Of a DNA stretch of 64,000 nt, positions 34,429 through 43,741 are shown piece by piece (position 1 is the first letter of the stretch; every line of letters starts with the position of its first letter). Source of the stretch: Pseudorhodobacter antarcticus (GTDB lineage Bacteria > Pseudomonadota > Alphaproteobacteria > Rhodobacterales > Rhodobacteraceae); assembly GCA_945860375.1 (NCBI GenBank), contig CAMAQR010000018.1, forward strand, positions 3,229 through 67,228, in the 5' to 3' direction. The position numbers were made by a program, and so were the translations under genes. The notes under the pieces were generated by a model. The model was not told where the DNA came from. It searched no databases and was given only the letters and a program-made list of their open reading frames with translations.

Positions 34429-36768
34429 TTACTCGCCGTAGGGCACCCATATGGTTTTGACCTCGGTTGCCTGACGCAAGAACGCGCGGCCTTCTCCGTC
34501 TGTGCCAAACCAATCGCGCGCAACGCCGTGGTTGACCCATGAACGCTTGATGTTGGTCGCGGCCTCTTTTTCAATCAGCCCGGACAGGGGTTTGGACGAG
34601 AAAGACCAGACCGCATCGACATCCATATGCCCGGCCAAGGGTTTGGCCAGTTCGGCATGCGACCCGGTGACGATGTTCACCACGCCACCCGGCAGATCAG
34701 ACGTGTCCAGCACTTGATAGAAATCGGTGGCGATCAAGGGGGCGGTTTCGGAGGGCACCAACACGCAGGTGTTGCCCATCGCAATCGCCGGGGCCAGAAC
34801 GGAAATCAGGCCCAGCAGCGGCGCTTCGTCCGGGCAAAGCGCGCCGATGACGCCGCAGGGTTCGTTCATTGCAATCGCCACACAGCGCATCGGCACCGAC
34901 TTCACCGCGCCGTCGTATTTGTCGGCCCAAGCCGCATAGGTGAACAGACGAGCGATCGATGCGTCGACCTCGGCCTCGCCGGATTTCCCGGTCAGATCGC
35001 GCAGCCGGGCCGCGAACTCGGCGCTGCGGGCCGACAGGTTTTCGGCAATGTAATACAGCACCTGGGCGCGATTGTGGGCGGTGGCCCTGCCCCAGCCTTT
35101 GGCGGCATGCGCAGCCTCGACCGCGTTACGAATGTCTTTGCGGTTGCCAAGGCCGACATGACCCAACAGCTTGCCGCGTGGAGACCAGACGGCTTGGGAA
35201 TAACCGCCATCCGGGCGGGCTTGCTTGCCGCCGACATACAGTTTTGCGGTACGGTCCATGGTGTCCACCTCGGCCACGGCCGGGGCAGGGGCGGCTTTCG
35301 CCGGGGCCAGAAGTTTGGTCTTCGCGGCGGGTTTCAGATAGGCCAACAAGCCCTCCCAGCCACCTTCACGCCCGAACCCGCTTTCGCGCACACCGCCAAA
35401 ACCCGCCGCCGCGTCAAACAGGTTGGTTGCGTTGACCCAAACCACCCCGGCGCGCATTTTGGGAGCGATGTCCAAGGCCAGATTGATATTCTCGGTCCAG
35501 ACCGTCGCCGCCAGTCCGTATCTGGTGTTGTTCGCCAGCTCCACCGCCTCAGCGGGTGTGCGGAACGTCATCGACACCAGCACCGGGCCGAAGATTTCTT
35601 CCTGCATCAGGGTGGAGGCCGCCGACAGCCCGGTGATCAGGGTCGGCGGGTAATAGCACCCCTCGGGCACCGCGCAGGCGGCGTGGTAAACCTCACCATC
35701 CGACTTCGCCACCAGCCCGGCAATCATATCGCGCTGCACCTGATCGACAATCGCGCCCACATCGATGCATTTGTCCAACGGATCGCCAATGCGCAGCCCG
35801 TCCATCCGGCGTTTCAGCTTGGTGTGAAAGCGGTCGGCGATGCCCTCTTGCACCAAAAGCCGTGACCCGGCGCAACAAACCTGCCCTTGATTGAACCAGA
35901 TCGCATCGACCAGTCCTTCAATCGCGGAGTCCATATCCGCATCGTCGAACACGATATAGGGCGACTTGCCGCCCAGTTCCAACGTCAGCGCCTTGCCGGT
36001 GCCCGCCGTCGCCTGACGAATCAGACGCCCCACCGCCGTCGATCCGGTGAAGGCGATCTTGTTCACTTCTGTATGCGCCACCAAAGCCGCCCCGGTATCG
36101 CCATCGCCGGTCACGATGTTCAAGACACCCTTCGGCAGCCCGGCCTCGCGCGTCAGTTCGGCAAACAGCAGCGCGGTCAGCGGGGTGTATTCCGCAGGCT
36201 TCAGCACCACGGTGTTGCCCGCAGCCAAAGCCGGGGCCACCTTCCATGCCAGCATCAAGAGCGGGAAGTTCCACGGGATCACCGCGCCGCACACGCCCAA
36301 GGCGATTTGCCCCGGCAGTTCGGCGTCCATCAACTGCGCCAGACCCGCATGATAGTAGAAATGCCGCGCGACCAATGGCACGTCGATGTCGCGCGCCTCG
36401 CGGATCGGCTTGCCATTGTCCATCGTCTCCAGCACTGCCAACAGCCGCGCGTGTTTCTGCACCAGCCGCGCCAGTGCATACAGGTACTTCGCCCGCTGAT
36501 GCCCCGACAGCCGCGCCCATTTCGGTTGCGCCCGCCGCGCGGCAGCCACGGCCAGATCAAGGTCGCCCGCAGTCCCCTGCGTCACCTGCGCCAACACCTT
36601 GCCCGTCGCCGGGTTGCGCGTGTCAAACCCGTCACCCGGCGCAGCAAAAGCACCGTCAATCCAATGTCCAAACCGCCCCTGATGCCCGGCAATCCAAGCC
36701 AGCACCTCGGCGCTGCTTTCGGGGGCGGGACCGTAGGCCATGCTATCGAAGATATCGCGGACAGTCAT
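34429..36768 (-). CDS. fused double aldehyde dehydrogenase protein
   Basis: A 779-residue protein with two aldehyde dehydrogenase regions. Residues 1-490 form a complete enzyme: PWNFPLLMLAWKVAPALAAGNTVVLKPAEYTP, FTGSTAVGRLI, base Glu in LELGGKSPYIVFDDAD and nucleophile Cys298/299 in GQVCCAGSR. After an Ala/Lys/Pro linker, residues about 520-779 repeat the N-terminal ALDH fold (LYVGGKQARPDGGYSQAVWSPRGKLLGHV ...) but have no Cys or Glu active-site segments, so that half is a non-catalytic remnant or scaffold. It follows deoC by three bases and probably oxidises the acetaldehyde that DeoC releases. This double form recurs in Rhodobacteraceae in my recollection. Confidence 0.88.
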   Translation of the reverse strand: MTVRDIFDSMAYGPAPESSAEVLAWIAGHQGRFGHWIDGAFAAPGDGFDTRNPATGKVLAQVTQGTAGDLDLAVAAARRAQPKWARLSGHQRAKYLYALARLVQKHARLLAVLETMDNGKPIREARDIDVPLVARHFYYHAGLAQLMDAELPGQIALGVCGAVIPWNFPLLMLAWKVAPALAAGNTVVLKPAEYTPLTALLFAELTREAGLPKGVLNIVTGDGDTGAALVAHTEVNKIAFTGSTAVGRLIRQATAGTGKALTLELGGKSPYIVFDDADMDSAIEGLVDAIWFNQGQVCCAGSRLLVQEGIADRFHTKLKRRMDGLRIGDPLDKCIDVGAIVDQVQRDMIAGLVAKSDGEVYHAACAVPEGCYYPPTLITGLSAASTLMQEEIFGPVLVSMTFRTPAEAVELANNTRYGLAATVWTENINLALDIAPKMRAGVVWVNATNLFDAAAGFGGVRESGFGREGGWEGLLAYLKPAAKTKLLAPAKAAPAPAVAEVDTMDRTAKLYVGGKQARPDGGYSQAVWSPRGKLLGHVGLGNRKDIRNAVEAAHAAKGWGRATAHNRAQVLYYIAENLSARSAEFAARLRDLTGKSGEAEVDASIARLFTYAAWADKYDGAVKSVPMRCVAIAMNEPCGVIGALCPDEAPLLGLISVLAPAIAMGNTCVLVPSETAPLIATDFYQVLDTSDLPGGVVNIVTGSHAELAKPLAGHMDVDAVWSFSSKPLSGLIEKEAATNIKRSWVNHGVARDWFGTDGEGRAFLRQATEVKTIWVPYGE

Positions 36769-36771
36769 GGT

Positions 36772-37758
36772 TCACCCCATCGCATGGCGGTTGGCGGCCG
36801 AGTAGTGGCCGGTCAGGTAATGTTCAAGCTGGCGTTCAATATCGCCCAGCAGGGACGAGGCGCCAAAGCGGAACAGGTCGGGTTGCAGCCACGGATGGCC
36901 GAGTTCGTCTTTCATCAAGGCCAGATACAGCAGCGCGTCCTTGGCCTTGGAAATCCCGCCCGCCGGTTTGTAACCCACTTTGATACCGGTGCGATCCTGA
37001 AAGTCGCGGATGCAGCGGATCATGGTCAGCGTCACCGGCAGCGTGGCATTGACGCCCTCTTTCCCGGTCGAGGTCTTGATGAAATCCGCCCCCGCCATCA
37101 TGCAGATCAGGCTGGCGCGGGCCACATTGCGCAAGGTGCCAAGCTCGCCCGTGGCCAAAATCGCCTTCACATCCGCATCGCCACAGGCGGCGCGCATTTC
37201 GGCCATCTCATCATACAGCGCCTGCCAGTTCTGCGTCAGCACATGGCGACGCGAAATCACGATGTCGATTTCACGCGCCCCTGCCCGCACCGACTCACCA
37301 ATTTCCGCGATGCGCAGGCGGAACGGTGACAGGCCAGCTGGAAACCCCGTCGACACGGCGGCGACGGGGATATTCGTCCCCTCCAACGCGCGTACGGCGG
37401 TTTCCACCATCTCGTGATAGACGCAGACCGCGCCGGTGGTCAGGCCCGGCAGACCCAGTTTTTCCAGCATCCACGGCGCCACGGGTTGGCGGGCCTTGGC
37501 GCACAGGCGTTTGACCCGGCCCTCGGTGTCGTCGCCCGACAGGGTGGTCAGGTCGATCAGACTGACGGCCTTCAACAGCCAGGCCGCCTGAAACTCCTTT
37601 TTCACCGATCGCCGCCCGCCCAAGGTCGCCGCACGGCGTTCGATGGCAGAGGTGTTGGCTTGCACCGAGGCCACCCAGTCCAGATCCAGCGGCATGCCGG
37701 GATTGCGGCTATGGGTCAGCTGCGGCAACTGAGTCTTAATTTCGGTCAGGGTGTGCAT
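36772..37758 (-). CDS. deoC: deoxyribose-phosphate aldolase
   Basis: A 328-residue class I aldolase splitting 2-deoxyribose 5-phosphate into glyceraldehyde 3-phosphate and acetaldehyde. The Schiff-base motif DFIKTSTGK has Lys228 and the second essential Lys264 lies in VGYKPAGGISKAKDA. IDLTTLSGDDTE and VAAVSTGFPAG are conserved. It is longer than E. coli DeoC (259), with extra N-terminal residues as in the long-form eukaryotic-like group. It leads the operon with the fused aldehyde dehydrogenase, so deoxynucleoside carbon can enter as acetyl units. Confidence 0.94.
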   Translation of the reverse strand: MHTLTEIKTQLPQLTHSRNPGMPLDLDWVASVQANTSAIERRAATLGGRRSVKKEFQAAWLLKAVSLIDLTTLSGDDTEGRVKRLCAKARQPVAPWMLEKLGLPGLTTGAVCVYHEMVETAVRALEGTNIPVAAVSTGFPAGLSPFRLRIAEIGESVRAGAREIDIVISRRHVLTQNWQALYDEMAEMRAACGDADVKAILATGELGTLRNVARASLICMMAGADFIKTSTGKEGVNATLPVTLTMIRCIRDFQDRTGIKVGYKPAGGISKAKDALLYLALMKDELGHPWLQPDLFRFGASSLLGDIERQLEHYLTGHYSAANRHAMG

Positions 37759-37901
37759 GCGGGCCTGTCCTTTCGGGTTTGGCGCAGCTTGCCCGCAGGG
37801 GGGGCAACTGGCAAGGGCGGGCCTTTGGATTTTACCAACGGGTCAAAGCCGTGGCCCCGGCGCATCGGACCGTCACCATACCAACTTCAGACCAGCCGAT
37901 G

Positions 37902-38261
37902 TCAGGACGGCTGATCCGGTTCTCCGGCCCAATTGGCCTCGGTGCCAGTGGCGGGCAGGATGCTGCGGTCGGGCAGGGCATGCAGATGCGCCTTTGCCAG
38001 ATAGAGCGCCGTCAAAGGTGCCGTCATGAACAAGAAGATCGTGACCAGCACTTCTTGCCACGACGCGACGCCCCGCACCAACACCCCCTCAAACGCCGAG
38101 GCGATCAGGGCCGCACCAACGCCCACGGTGGTGCCATTGGTCGGAGCGTGCAGCCGCTGCATGGCGACGCGCAGTTTCAGCAAGCCAACGCTGCCGACCA
38201 ACCCGAACACCCCCGCAATCACCAGCAAAAGGGATATCACCAGTTCCGCCGCGAAGGTCAT
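37902..38261 (-). CDS. mnhG: cation:proton antiporter subunit G
   Basis: A 119-residue MrpG/PhaG subunit with three membrane helices (ELVISLLLVIAGVFGLVGSVGLLKL, TVGVGAALIASAFEGVLV, EVLVTIFLFMTAPLTALYLAKA) and the family string GLLKLRVAMQRLHAPTNGTTVG. The ATG at 38261 overlaps the mnhF stop (ATGA). Last gene of the six-gene antiporter operon. The 140 bases between it and deoC hold no gene. Confidence 0.92.
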   Translation of the reverse strand: MTFAAELVISLLLVIAGVFGLVGSVGLLKLRVAMQRLHAPTNGTTVGVGAALIASAFEGVLVRGVASWQEVLVTIFLFMTAPLTALYLAKAHLHALPDRSILPATGTEANWAGEPDQPS

Positions 38262-38527
38262 TCGATGATCCTCCCGCGCAGAAGGTATTTGCAAAACGCC
38301 ACAGTGGACACAAACCCCGTCATGGCCAGCAGCATCGCCGCCTCAAAATTCAAACCGCTGTTGGTTTTGATCCCGTAAAGCACGATCAGCGCGATCAGGT
38401 TCACCACCATGGTATCCACCGCCAGAATGCGGTCGGGCCTGGTGGGCGCGGTCGCCAGACGGATCAGGTTCAGCTGCAGCGCAAGGGCAAAGCATCCGAT
38501 GGCAAAGGCAAGGGCAAGGGTCAGCAT
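38258..38527 (-). CDS. mnhF: cation:proton antiporter subunit F
   Basis: An 89-residue MrpF/PhaF subunit with three membrane helices (LALAFAIGCFALALQLNLIRL, VVNLIALIVLYGI, AAMLLAMTGFVSTVAFCKYLL). The signature GPTRPDRILAVDTM-like stretch here is APTRPDRILAVDTM. It abuts mnhE at 38527 and overlaps mnhG. Confidence 0.92.
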   Translation of the reverse strand: MLTLALAFAIGCFALALQLNLIRLATAPTRPDRILAVDTMVVNLIALIVLYGIKTNSGLNFEAAMLLAMTGFVSTVAFCKYLLRGRIIE

Positions 38528-39018
38528 CAGCCAAATATCCTTATCAAGCGGGCCTCATAGCGCGAAAGGATCTCGTCGCGCACGGCGTCGGGGTCGGGGG
38601 CGTGCAGGGAATGAATCAGCAAAGCGCGACCATCCTTGGACATATCGGCGGTCAGAGTGCCCGGCGTCATCGTGATGGTGCCCGCCAGCAAGGTGATCGC
38701 CTCGGGCGAGGTCAGGGTCAGCGGCACGGTGATCCACGCCGATCTGATCTGATCTGCGGGCATGAACAGCACGATCCGGGCCACCTGAATATTGGCAAGG
38801 ATCACATCCCAAACCACCAGTGCCAGATAGGACAGCAGCGCCAAAGGCCGCTGCAGGCGCGGGCGATTGGGCCAATAGGCCGCAGTGGCCAGCGGGATCA
38901 CCGTGGCCAGTATCACCGCCATTACCAGCGAGCCAAGGGCGATGCGGTTCACCAGCAACATCCATGTGATGACCAGCAACGCCGACAGCAACGGGTGCGG
39001 ATAAAGCCTGCGCATCAT
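38527..39018 (-). CDS. mnhE: cation:proton antiporter subunit E
   Basis: A 163-residue MrpE/PhaE subunit: two or three N-terminal helices (HPLLSALLVITWMLLVN, LGSLVMAVILATVIPLATAAYW, LLSYLALVVWDVILANIQVARIVL), then the soluble part WITVPLTLTSPEAITLLAGTITMTPGTLTADM typical of MrpE. The ATG at 39018 overlaps the mnhD stop codon (ATGATG); an opening further upstream lies within mnhD and is not used. Confidence 0.92.
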   Translation of the reverse strand: MMRRLYPHPLLSALLVITWMLLVNRIALGSLVMAVILATVIPLATAAYWPNRPRLQRPLALLSYLALVVWDVILANIQVARIVLFMPADQIRSAWITVPLTLTSPEAITLLAGTITMTPGTLTADMSKDGRALLIHSLHAPDPDAVRDEILSRYEARLIRIFG

Positions 39019-40481
39019 GGAGCCTCTCCCAACCGCATCACGGCGATGCTGGCCGCCGGATCGTGCAAGGCGTCGGCAGCAACCGTCAGCCAAGCCATCA
39101 GCGGCCCCGCGAACACCGTTTGCGCCACCAGTGCCACCAAGGCCACCCCAATCGCCAGAACGGGCACCAGCGCAGGGGTCGCGCGCGCCACGCCTTCGGT
39201 TTTCCAAAACAGCACCGACCCGGCGCGGGCCAGACCCAGCATGGTCAGGAAAGACCCGGCCAGAATGACGCTCCACGCCAACGGGTCGCGCAGCGCGTCC
39301 ATCACTTGCAGCTTGCCGATGAAGCCTGACAGCGGCGGCATTCCGGCCATGGCAATCGCCGCCACCATGAACAGCGCCGCGATCGCGCCATGCAAAGGGG
39401 CCGCCGGGGTCAGACCGTCACCACGTTGTGCGCCGATCAGATCGGCCAACAAAAACAGCACCGCCATCGCCATGGTCGAATGCAGCAGATAATACAGCGC
39501 CGCCGCCGTCGCCTGCGGCGTGCCCACTGAAACGGCCAAAAACAGCACGCCCATCGATCCGATTGCGGCAAATGCCACCATCCTTGCCAGCCCGCGCGCG
39601 CCCAGAACCCCCAGCGCGCCAACGCCGATGGTGATCAGGGCGGCGGGCCACAGCAGCCCGGCCCAAAGCCCCGCCGTGGCCTCGGCCCCGAAGATCAGCG
39701 TGCCCAGACGGATCACCGCATAGGCCCCGACCTTGGTCATCACCGCAAACAACGCCGCCACCGGGCCGGGGGCCACCGCATAGGTGCCGGGCAGCCAGAA
39801 CTGCATCGGCACCAGCGCGCCCTTGATCGCAAACACCAGCAGCAGCATCACCGCCGCCACCCGCATCAGTGCCACATCACCGGGCGGAAGTGTCGCCAGC
39901 TTCACCGCCATATCAGCCATGTTGAGCGTGCCCAGCACTGCATAAACCACCGACAGCCCGAACAGGAACAGCGTCGATCCCAGCAGGTTGAACGCCACAT
40001 ATTGCACGCCCGCCCGCAACCGATCCGCGCCACCGCCATGCACCATCAGCCCGTAAGAGGCGATCAGCAGCACCTCGAAGAACACGAACAGGTTGAAGGC
40101 GTCGGCGGTCAGGAATGCCCCGTTCAACCCCATCAGTTGGAACATAAACAACGTGTGAAAATGTGCGCCGCGTTTGTCCCAGCCAGAACCCACCACATAG
40201 AGCAGCACGACCGCCGACAATCCAGCCACCAGCGCCAGCATCAAGGCAGTCAGCCGGTCCACCATCAGCGCAATGCCAAAAGGTGCCGGCCAATGCCCCA
40301 GAAAATAGCCCTGCGGCCCCGCGCTGGCCTGCACCAGCAACACCACGGCCAGCGCGATCAGGGCGGCCGCGCCCAGCCCTGAAATCATCCGCTGCGCCGC
40401 AAGATTGCGCCGCGCCACCAACACGATCAGCCCGGCCAAAGCCGCAGGCAGAATGATGGGCGCGATGATGAACTGGTTCAC
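39015..40481 (-). CDS. mnhD: cation:proton antiporter subunit D
   Basis: A 488-residue MrpD/PhaD subunit, homologous to the proton-pumping subunits NuoM/NuoN of complex I, with about 14 membrane helices. Conserved segments are [108 protein letters not shown] and [17 protein letters not shown]. The acidic residue in FFEVLL and the Lys in TKVG are the ion-path residues. Overlaps mnhC by four bases. Confidence 0.94.
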   Translation of the reverse strand: [488 protein letters not shown]

Positions 40482-40804
40482 GCTGCGCCCCCATCCACCC
40501 GGTCATCGCCCGAATGCAGATAGGCCCCCAAAGCCATGATGACGATCACCGCCGTCATGGCGAAGGAAATCACAATCGCTGTCAGGACAAGCGCTTGCGG
40601 CAATGGGTCGGTATAGCCCGCAGCCCCGTCACGGATGATCGGCGGCAGGCCGGGGGCCAGACGCCCGGAGGCAAAGATGAAGATGTTCACAGCGTAAGAC
40701 AGCAGCGACAGCCCGACAATCACCGGAAAGGTTCGCTGCCGCAGGATCAGGTAGACCCCACCCGCCACCATCGCACCGATGGCAATTGCAACCAATGCCT
40801 CCAT
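40478..40804 (-). CDS. mnhC: cation:proton antiporter subunit C
   Basis: A 108-residue MrpC/PhaC subunit related to NuoK, with three helices (LVAIAIGAMVAGGVYLILRQ, FPVIVGLSLLSYAVNIFIFA, ALVLTAIVISFAMTAVIVIMALGAYL) and the string DPLPQALVLTAIVISFA. ATG overlaps the mnhAB stop (ATGA). Confidence 0.93.
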   Translation of the reverse strand: MEALVAIAIGAMVAGGVYLILRQRTFPVIVGLSLLSYAVNIFIFASGRLAPGLPPIIRDGAAGYTDPLPQALVLTAIVISFAMTAVIVIMALGAYLHSGDDRVDGGAA

Positions 40805-43614
40805 CAGCGCGGCCCCCCGTCATAGGGCGCATCCGACGCGATCTCGCCCGCACGCTGCCCTATCCGTGACAACGACGCCAGCACCAGCATCACCGCGCCC
40901 AGCACGCAAAGGAACACCCCGAGATCGAACAGCGCCGCTGTAGCCAGCTCAAAATCCTCCAGCGGCGGCAGGTGGACATGGGCGAAATAGCTGGTCAGGA
41001 AGGGTCGGCCAAAGGCCATCGACCCCAGCCCGGTCGCCGTGGCGACCAAGATACCCGCGCCGATCAGACCGTGAAACGGAACGCGCTGTCGCTTTGCCGT
41101 CCAACCCTGCCCCGAGGCCAGATACTGCAGCACCACTGCAATCGCGAACACCAACCCGGCGACAAATCCACCGCCGGGCATATTGTGCCCGCGCAGGTAG
41201 ATATACACCCCGACCAGCATCACAAACGGCATCATGATCCGGGTCGCCACCACAAAGATCATCGGATGCCGGTCGCCTGCATCATCGAGATGGGGCTGTG
41301 TCGCCAGCAGACGGTCATTGGCCGCACCGGGCGACAGCAGCCCCTCGACCAGTGCGAAAACGATCAGGGCGGCAATGCCCAGAACGATGATTTCGCCGTA
41401 GGTGTCAAAGCCGCGAAAATCGACGATGATGGTGTTGACGGCATTGCTGCCCCCCGCGCCCGGCAGCGATTGCGCCAGATGAAACCCGGAAATCGGCGGG
41501 AAGGCTGGCCCGCGCATCATGGTGGCATAGGCCAGCGCCGCTGCACCGATGCCCGCAACAGCCGCCACCGCGCCATCGCGCAAGCGTCGCAGCGCCCCAC
41601 TTTCGCGCGGGGTGGTTTTCGGCAAGAAGTTCAGGCCCAGCAGCATCAGCACGATCGTCACCACCTCGACCGCAATCTGCGTCAGCGCCAGATCGGGGGC
41701 GGACAGATAGGCGAACCCCGCCGACAGGATCAGCCCGACCACACCCAGCAGCAGCAGCGCCAGCACCCGGTTGCGGTGCAAGACCACCGCTCCGACCATC
41801 GCGGCCATCATCACCGCCCAAGCCAAAGCTGGGGCGAACTCGATGACGGTGCCGCTACGGGTGCTGGGGCTGTGGCTGCCCCCGGCAAAGGCATAGACGC
41901 AGGCCGCAACGATCGCCACAACCGCTATTGCCGCAAAACGGGTGAAGGCACCATCGTGCAGCGCATCCGTCAACCGCCGCGCCGCGTTGACCGCCGCCGC
42001 CATCAGGGCATCGAAAGCGCGTTTGCCGTCGGGCAAAGGCAACCGCCATGTTGCAAGGCGCGCGTGCAGCCCCAGCAGCCCGAAACCACCGCCAAAGGCC
42101 GCAACCGACATCCACAAGGCGGGGCTTTCAACACCATGCCACAGCGCCAGATGGATATGTGCAGGCGTGCCCGTGACCGCCGCTGCCGCCACATCGACCA
42201 GACCGGCCAGCATCAGCATCGGCGCTGCGCCCGAAGCGACCACCACCGCAACCAAAACCGCCGGTGCCGCCCACAACCCGATCCCCGGATCATGCGGATG
42301 CGCCGGATAGTCGCGCCGCACCGGCCCGCCAAACGCCTGTATCAACAGCCGCAGCGTGTAGGCCACCGACAGTGCCGCGCCAGCCGTCGCCATGACCTGC
42401 ACCCAAAGTCCGGTCTGCGCCGCCTCTTGCAGCATCATTTCTTTCGACAAGAATCCGTTCAACGGCGGCACTCCGGCCATCGACAACCCGGCCACCACCA
42501 TCAGCCCGAATGTCACCGGCATCAAATGCCGCAAGCCGCCCAGAAGGCGCAAATCACGGGTGTGGGCGGCGTGGTCAATGATCCCCACCCCCATGAACAA
42601 CGCGGCCTTGAAACTGGCATGGCACAAAATGTGCAGCATCGCCGCCTGCGCGGCCTCAGGCGTGCCAAGGCCCAGAAGAAACGTGATCAGCCCCAGATGG
42701 CTGACGGTGGAATAAGCCAGGACCGCCTTCAGATCGGTCTTGAACAGCGCCACGGCTGCGGCAAAGACCATGGTGGCCAGTCCGGTCGTGGCCACGATGT
42801 CAAACCAAACGTCAGTCCCCGCCAAAACCGGCCACAGTCGTGCCATCAGGAACAGGCCCGCTTTCACCATGGTCGCGGAATGCAGATAGGCCGACACCGG
42901 CGTCGGGGCTGCCATCGCATGTGGCAACCAGAACTGGAACGGCAGCTGCGCCGATTTGGCAAAGGCCCCCAGCAAGATCAGCACCAGCATCGGCAGATAC
43001 AGCGGATCGGCCTGCACCACATCGGCGCGTGTCAGGATCACCGACAGATCATAGCTGCCCGCCACCTGGCCCAGCATCAGCAGCCCTGCCATCAGCGCAA
43101 GCCCGCCGCCGCCCGTGATCGCCAAAGCCATCCGCGCGCCTTGGCGCCCTTCGGCGGTGTGCGACCAGTACCCGATCAACAGAAACGACGACAGTGAGGT
43201 CAGCTCCCAGAACACCAGCAAAAGCAGGATGTTGTCGGACAGAACGATCCCCAGCATGGCGCCTTGGAACAGCAATAAGTAGGTGTAAAACCGTCCCATC
43301 GGGTCGGCAGGGCTCAGATAAAATCGGGCGTAAAGGATGATCAGCAAGCCGATGCCCAGGATCAGCAGCGCAAACAGCAGCCCCAGCCCGTCCAGCATGA
43401 AATGCGCGTTCAGGCCAAGGCCCGGCAGCCAGGCGATCTGCGCCTGCACCACCTGACCCGCCATCACCGCAGGCACCAGCGGGGCCAGCAACAGCAGACA
43501 CAGCGCCGTCACAGCCCCCGTCACCACGGCGCAGGCGTTGCGGCCAAAGCCAATCGCCAGCCCGGGCAGGACAGCACCCAGAAAGGGCAGGGCGGCAATC
43601 AAGGCAAGGCTCAT
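40804..43614 (-). CDS. cation:proton antiporter fused subunits A and B
   Basis: A 936-residue fusion of MrpA and MrpB (PhaAB type). Residues 1-780 are the NuoL-like subunit A: FYTYLLLFQGAMLGIVLSDNILLLLVFWELTSLSSFLLIGYW, MLILLGAFAKSAQLPFQFWLPHAMAAPTPVSAYLHSATMVKAGLFL, and AVLAYSTVSHLGL. The last 150 residues are subunit B (FVVATRIMMPFVMLVGVYIYLRGHNMPGGGFVAGLVFAIAVVLQYLASG). ATG 43614 has AAGGA upstream at a long spacing. Multi-subunit Na+(K+)/H+ antiport keeps cytoplasmic pH and sodium under control; the ion cannot be told from sequence. Confidence 0.92.
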   Translation of the reverse strand: MSLALIAALPFLGAVLPGLAIGFGRNACAVVTGAVTALCLLLLAPLVPAVMAGQVVQAQIAWLPGLGLNAHFMLDGLGLLFALLILGIGLLIILYARFYLSPADPMGRFYTYLLLFQGAMLGIVLSDNILLLLVFWELTSLSSFLLIGYWSHTAEGRQGARMALAITGGGGLALMAGLLMLGQVAGSYDLSVILTRADVVQADPLYLPMLVLILLGAFAKSAQLPFQFWLPHAMAAPTPVSAYLHSATMVKAGLFLMARLWPVLAGTDVWFDIVATTGLATMVFAAAVALFKTDLKAVLAYSTVSHLGLITFLLGLGTPEAAQAAMLHILCHASFKAALFMGVGIIDHAAHTRDLRLLGGLRHLMPVTFGLMVVAGLSMAGVPPLNGFLSKEMMLQEAAQTGLWVQVMATAGAALSVAYTLRLLIQAFGGPVRRDYPAHPHDPGIGLWAAPAVLVAVVVASGAAPMLMLAGLVDVAAAAVTGTPAHIHLALWHGVESPALWMSVAAFGGGFGLLGLHARLATWRLPLPDGKRAFDALMAAAVNAARRLTDALHDGAFTRFAAIAVVAIVAACVYAFAGGSHSPSTRSGTVIEFAPALAWAVMMAAMVGAVVLHRNRVLALLLLGVVGLILSAGFAYLSAPDLALTQIAVEVVTIVLMLLGLNFLPKTTPRESGALRRLRDGAVAAVAGIGAAALAYATMMRGPAFPPISGFHLAQSLPGAGGSNAVNTIIVDFRGFDTYGEIIVLGIAALIVFALVEGLLSPGAANDRLLATQPHLDDAGDRHPMIFVVATRIMMPFVMLVGVYIYLRGHNMPGGGFVAGLVFAIAVVLQYLASGQGWTAKRQRVPFHGLIGAGILVATATGLGSMAFGRPFLTSYFAHVHLPPLEDFELATAALFDLGVFLCVLGAVMLVLASLSRIGQRAGEIASDAPYDGGPR

Positions 43615-43741
43615 AAGGGCGGAAATCCTTGTCGTCTCTAGGCATTGCGCCTTGGGTCCAACGCGGTGCTGGGTTTGCGCCAAGATAAGCACACCACCCA
43701 TGGTTTCAAGCGCAAACGCCCGCATGGGCCGAAAACCGGTG

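Noticed and set aside
38520..38545. Another copy of the GGATATTT element
   Set aside because: GGATATTTGG occurs here by chance in the coding 3' end of mnhE; the CCAA and TGAA parts and the hairpin are missing.
40972..43197. A 741-codon open frame on the plus strand
   Set aside because: It is antisense to the fused MnhA/B gene, is extremely rich in Arg, His and Gln, and has no family motif. High GC third positions keep antisense frames open.
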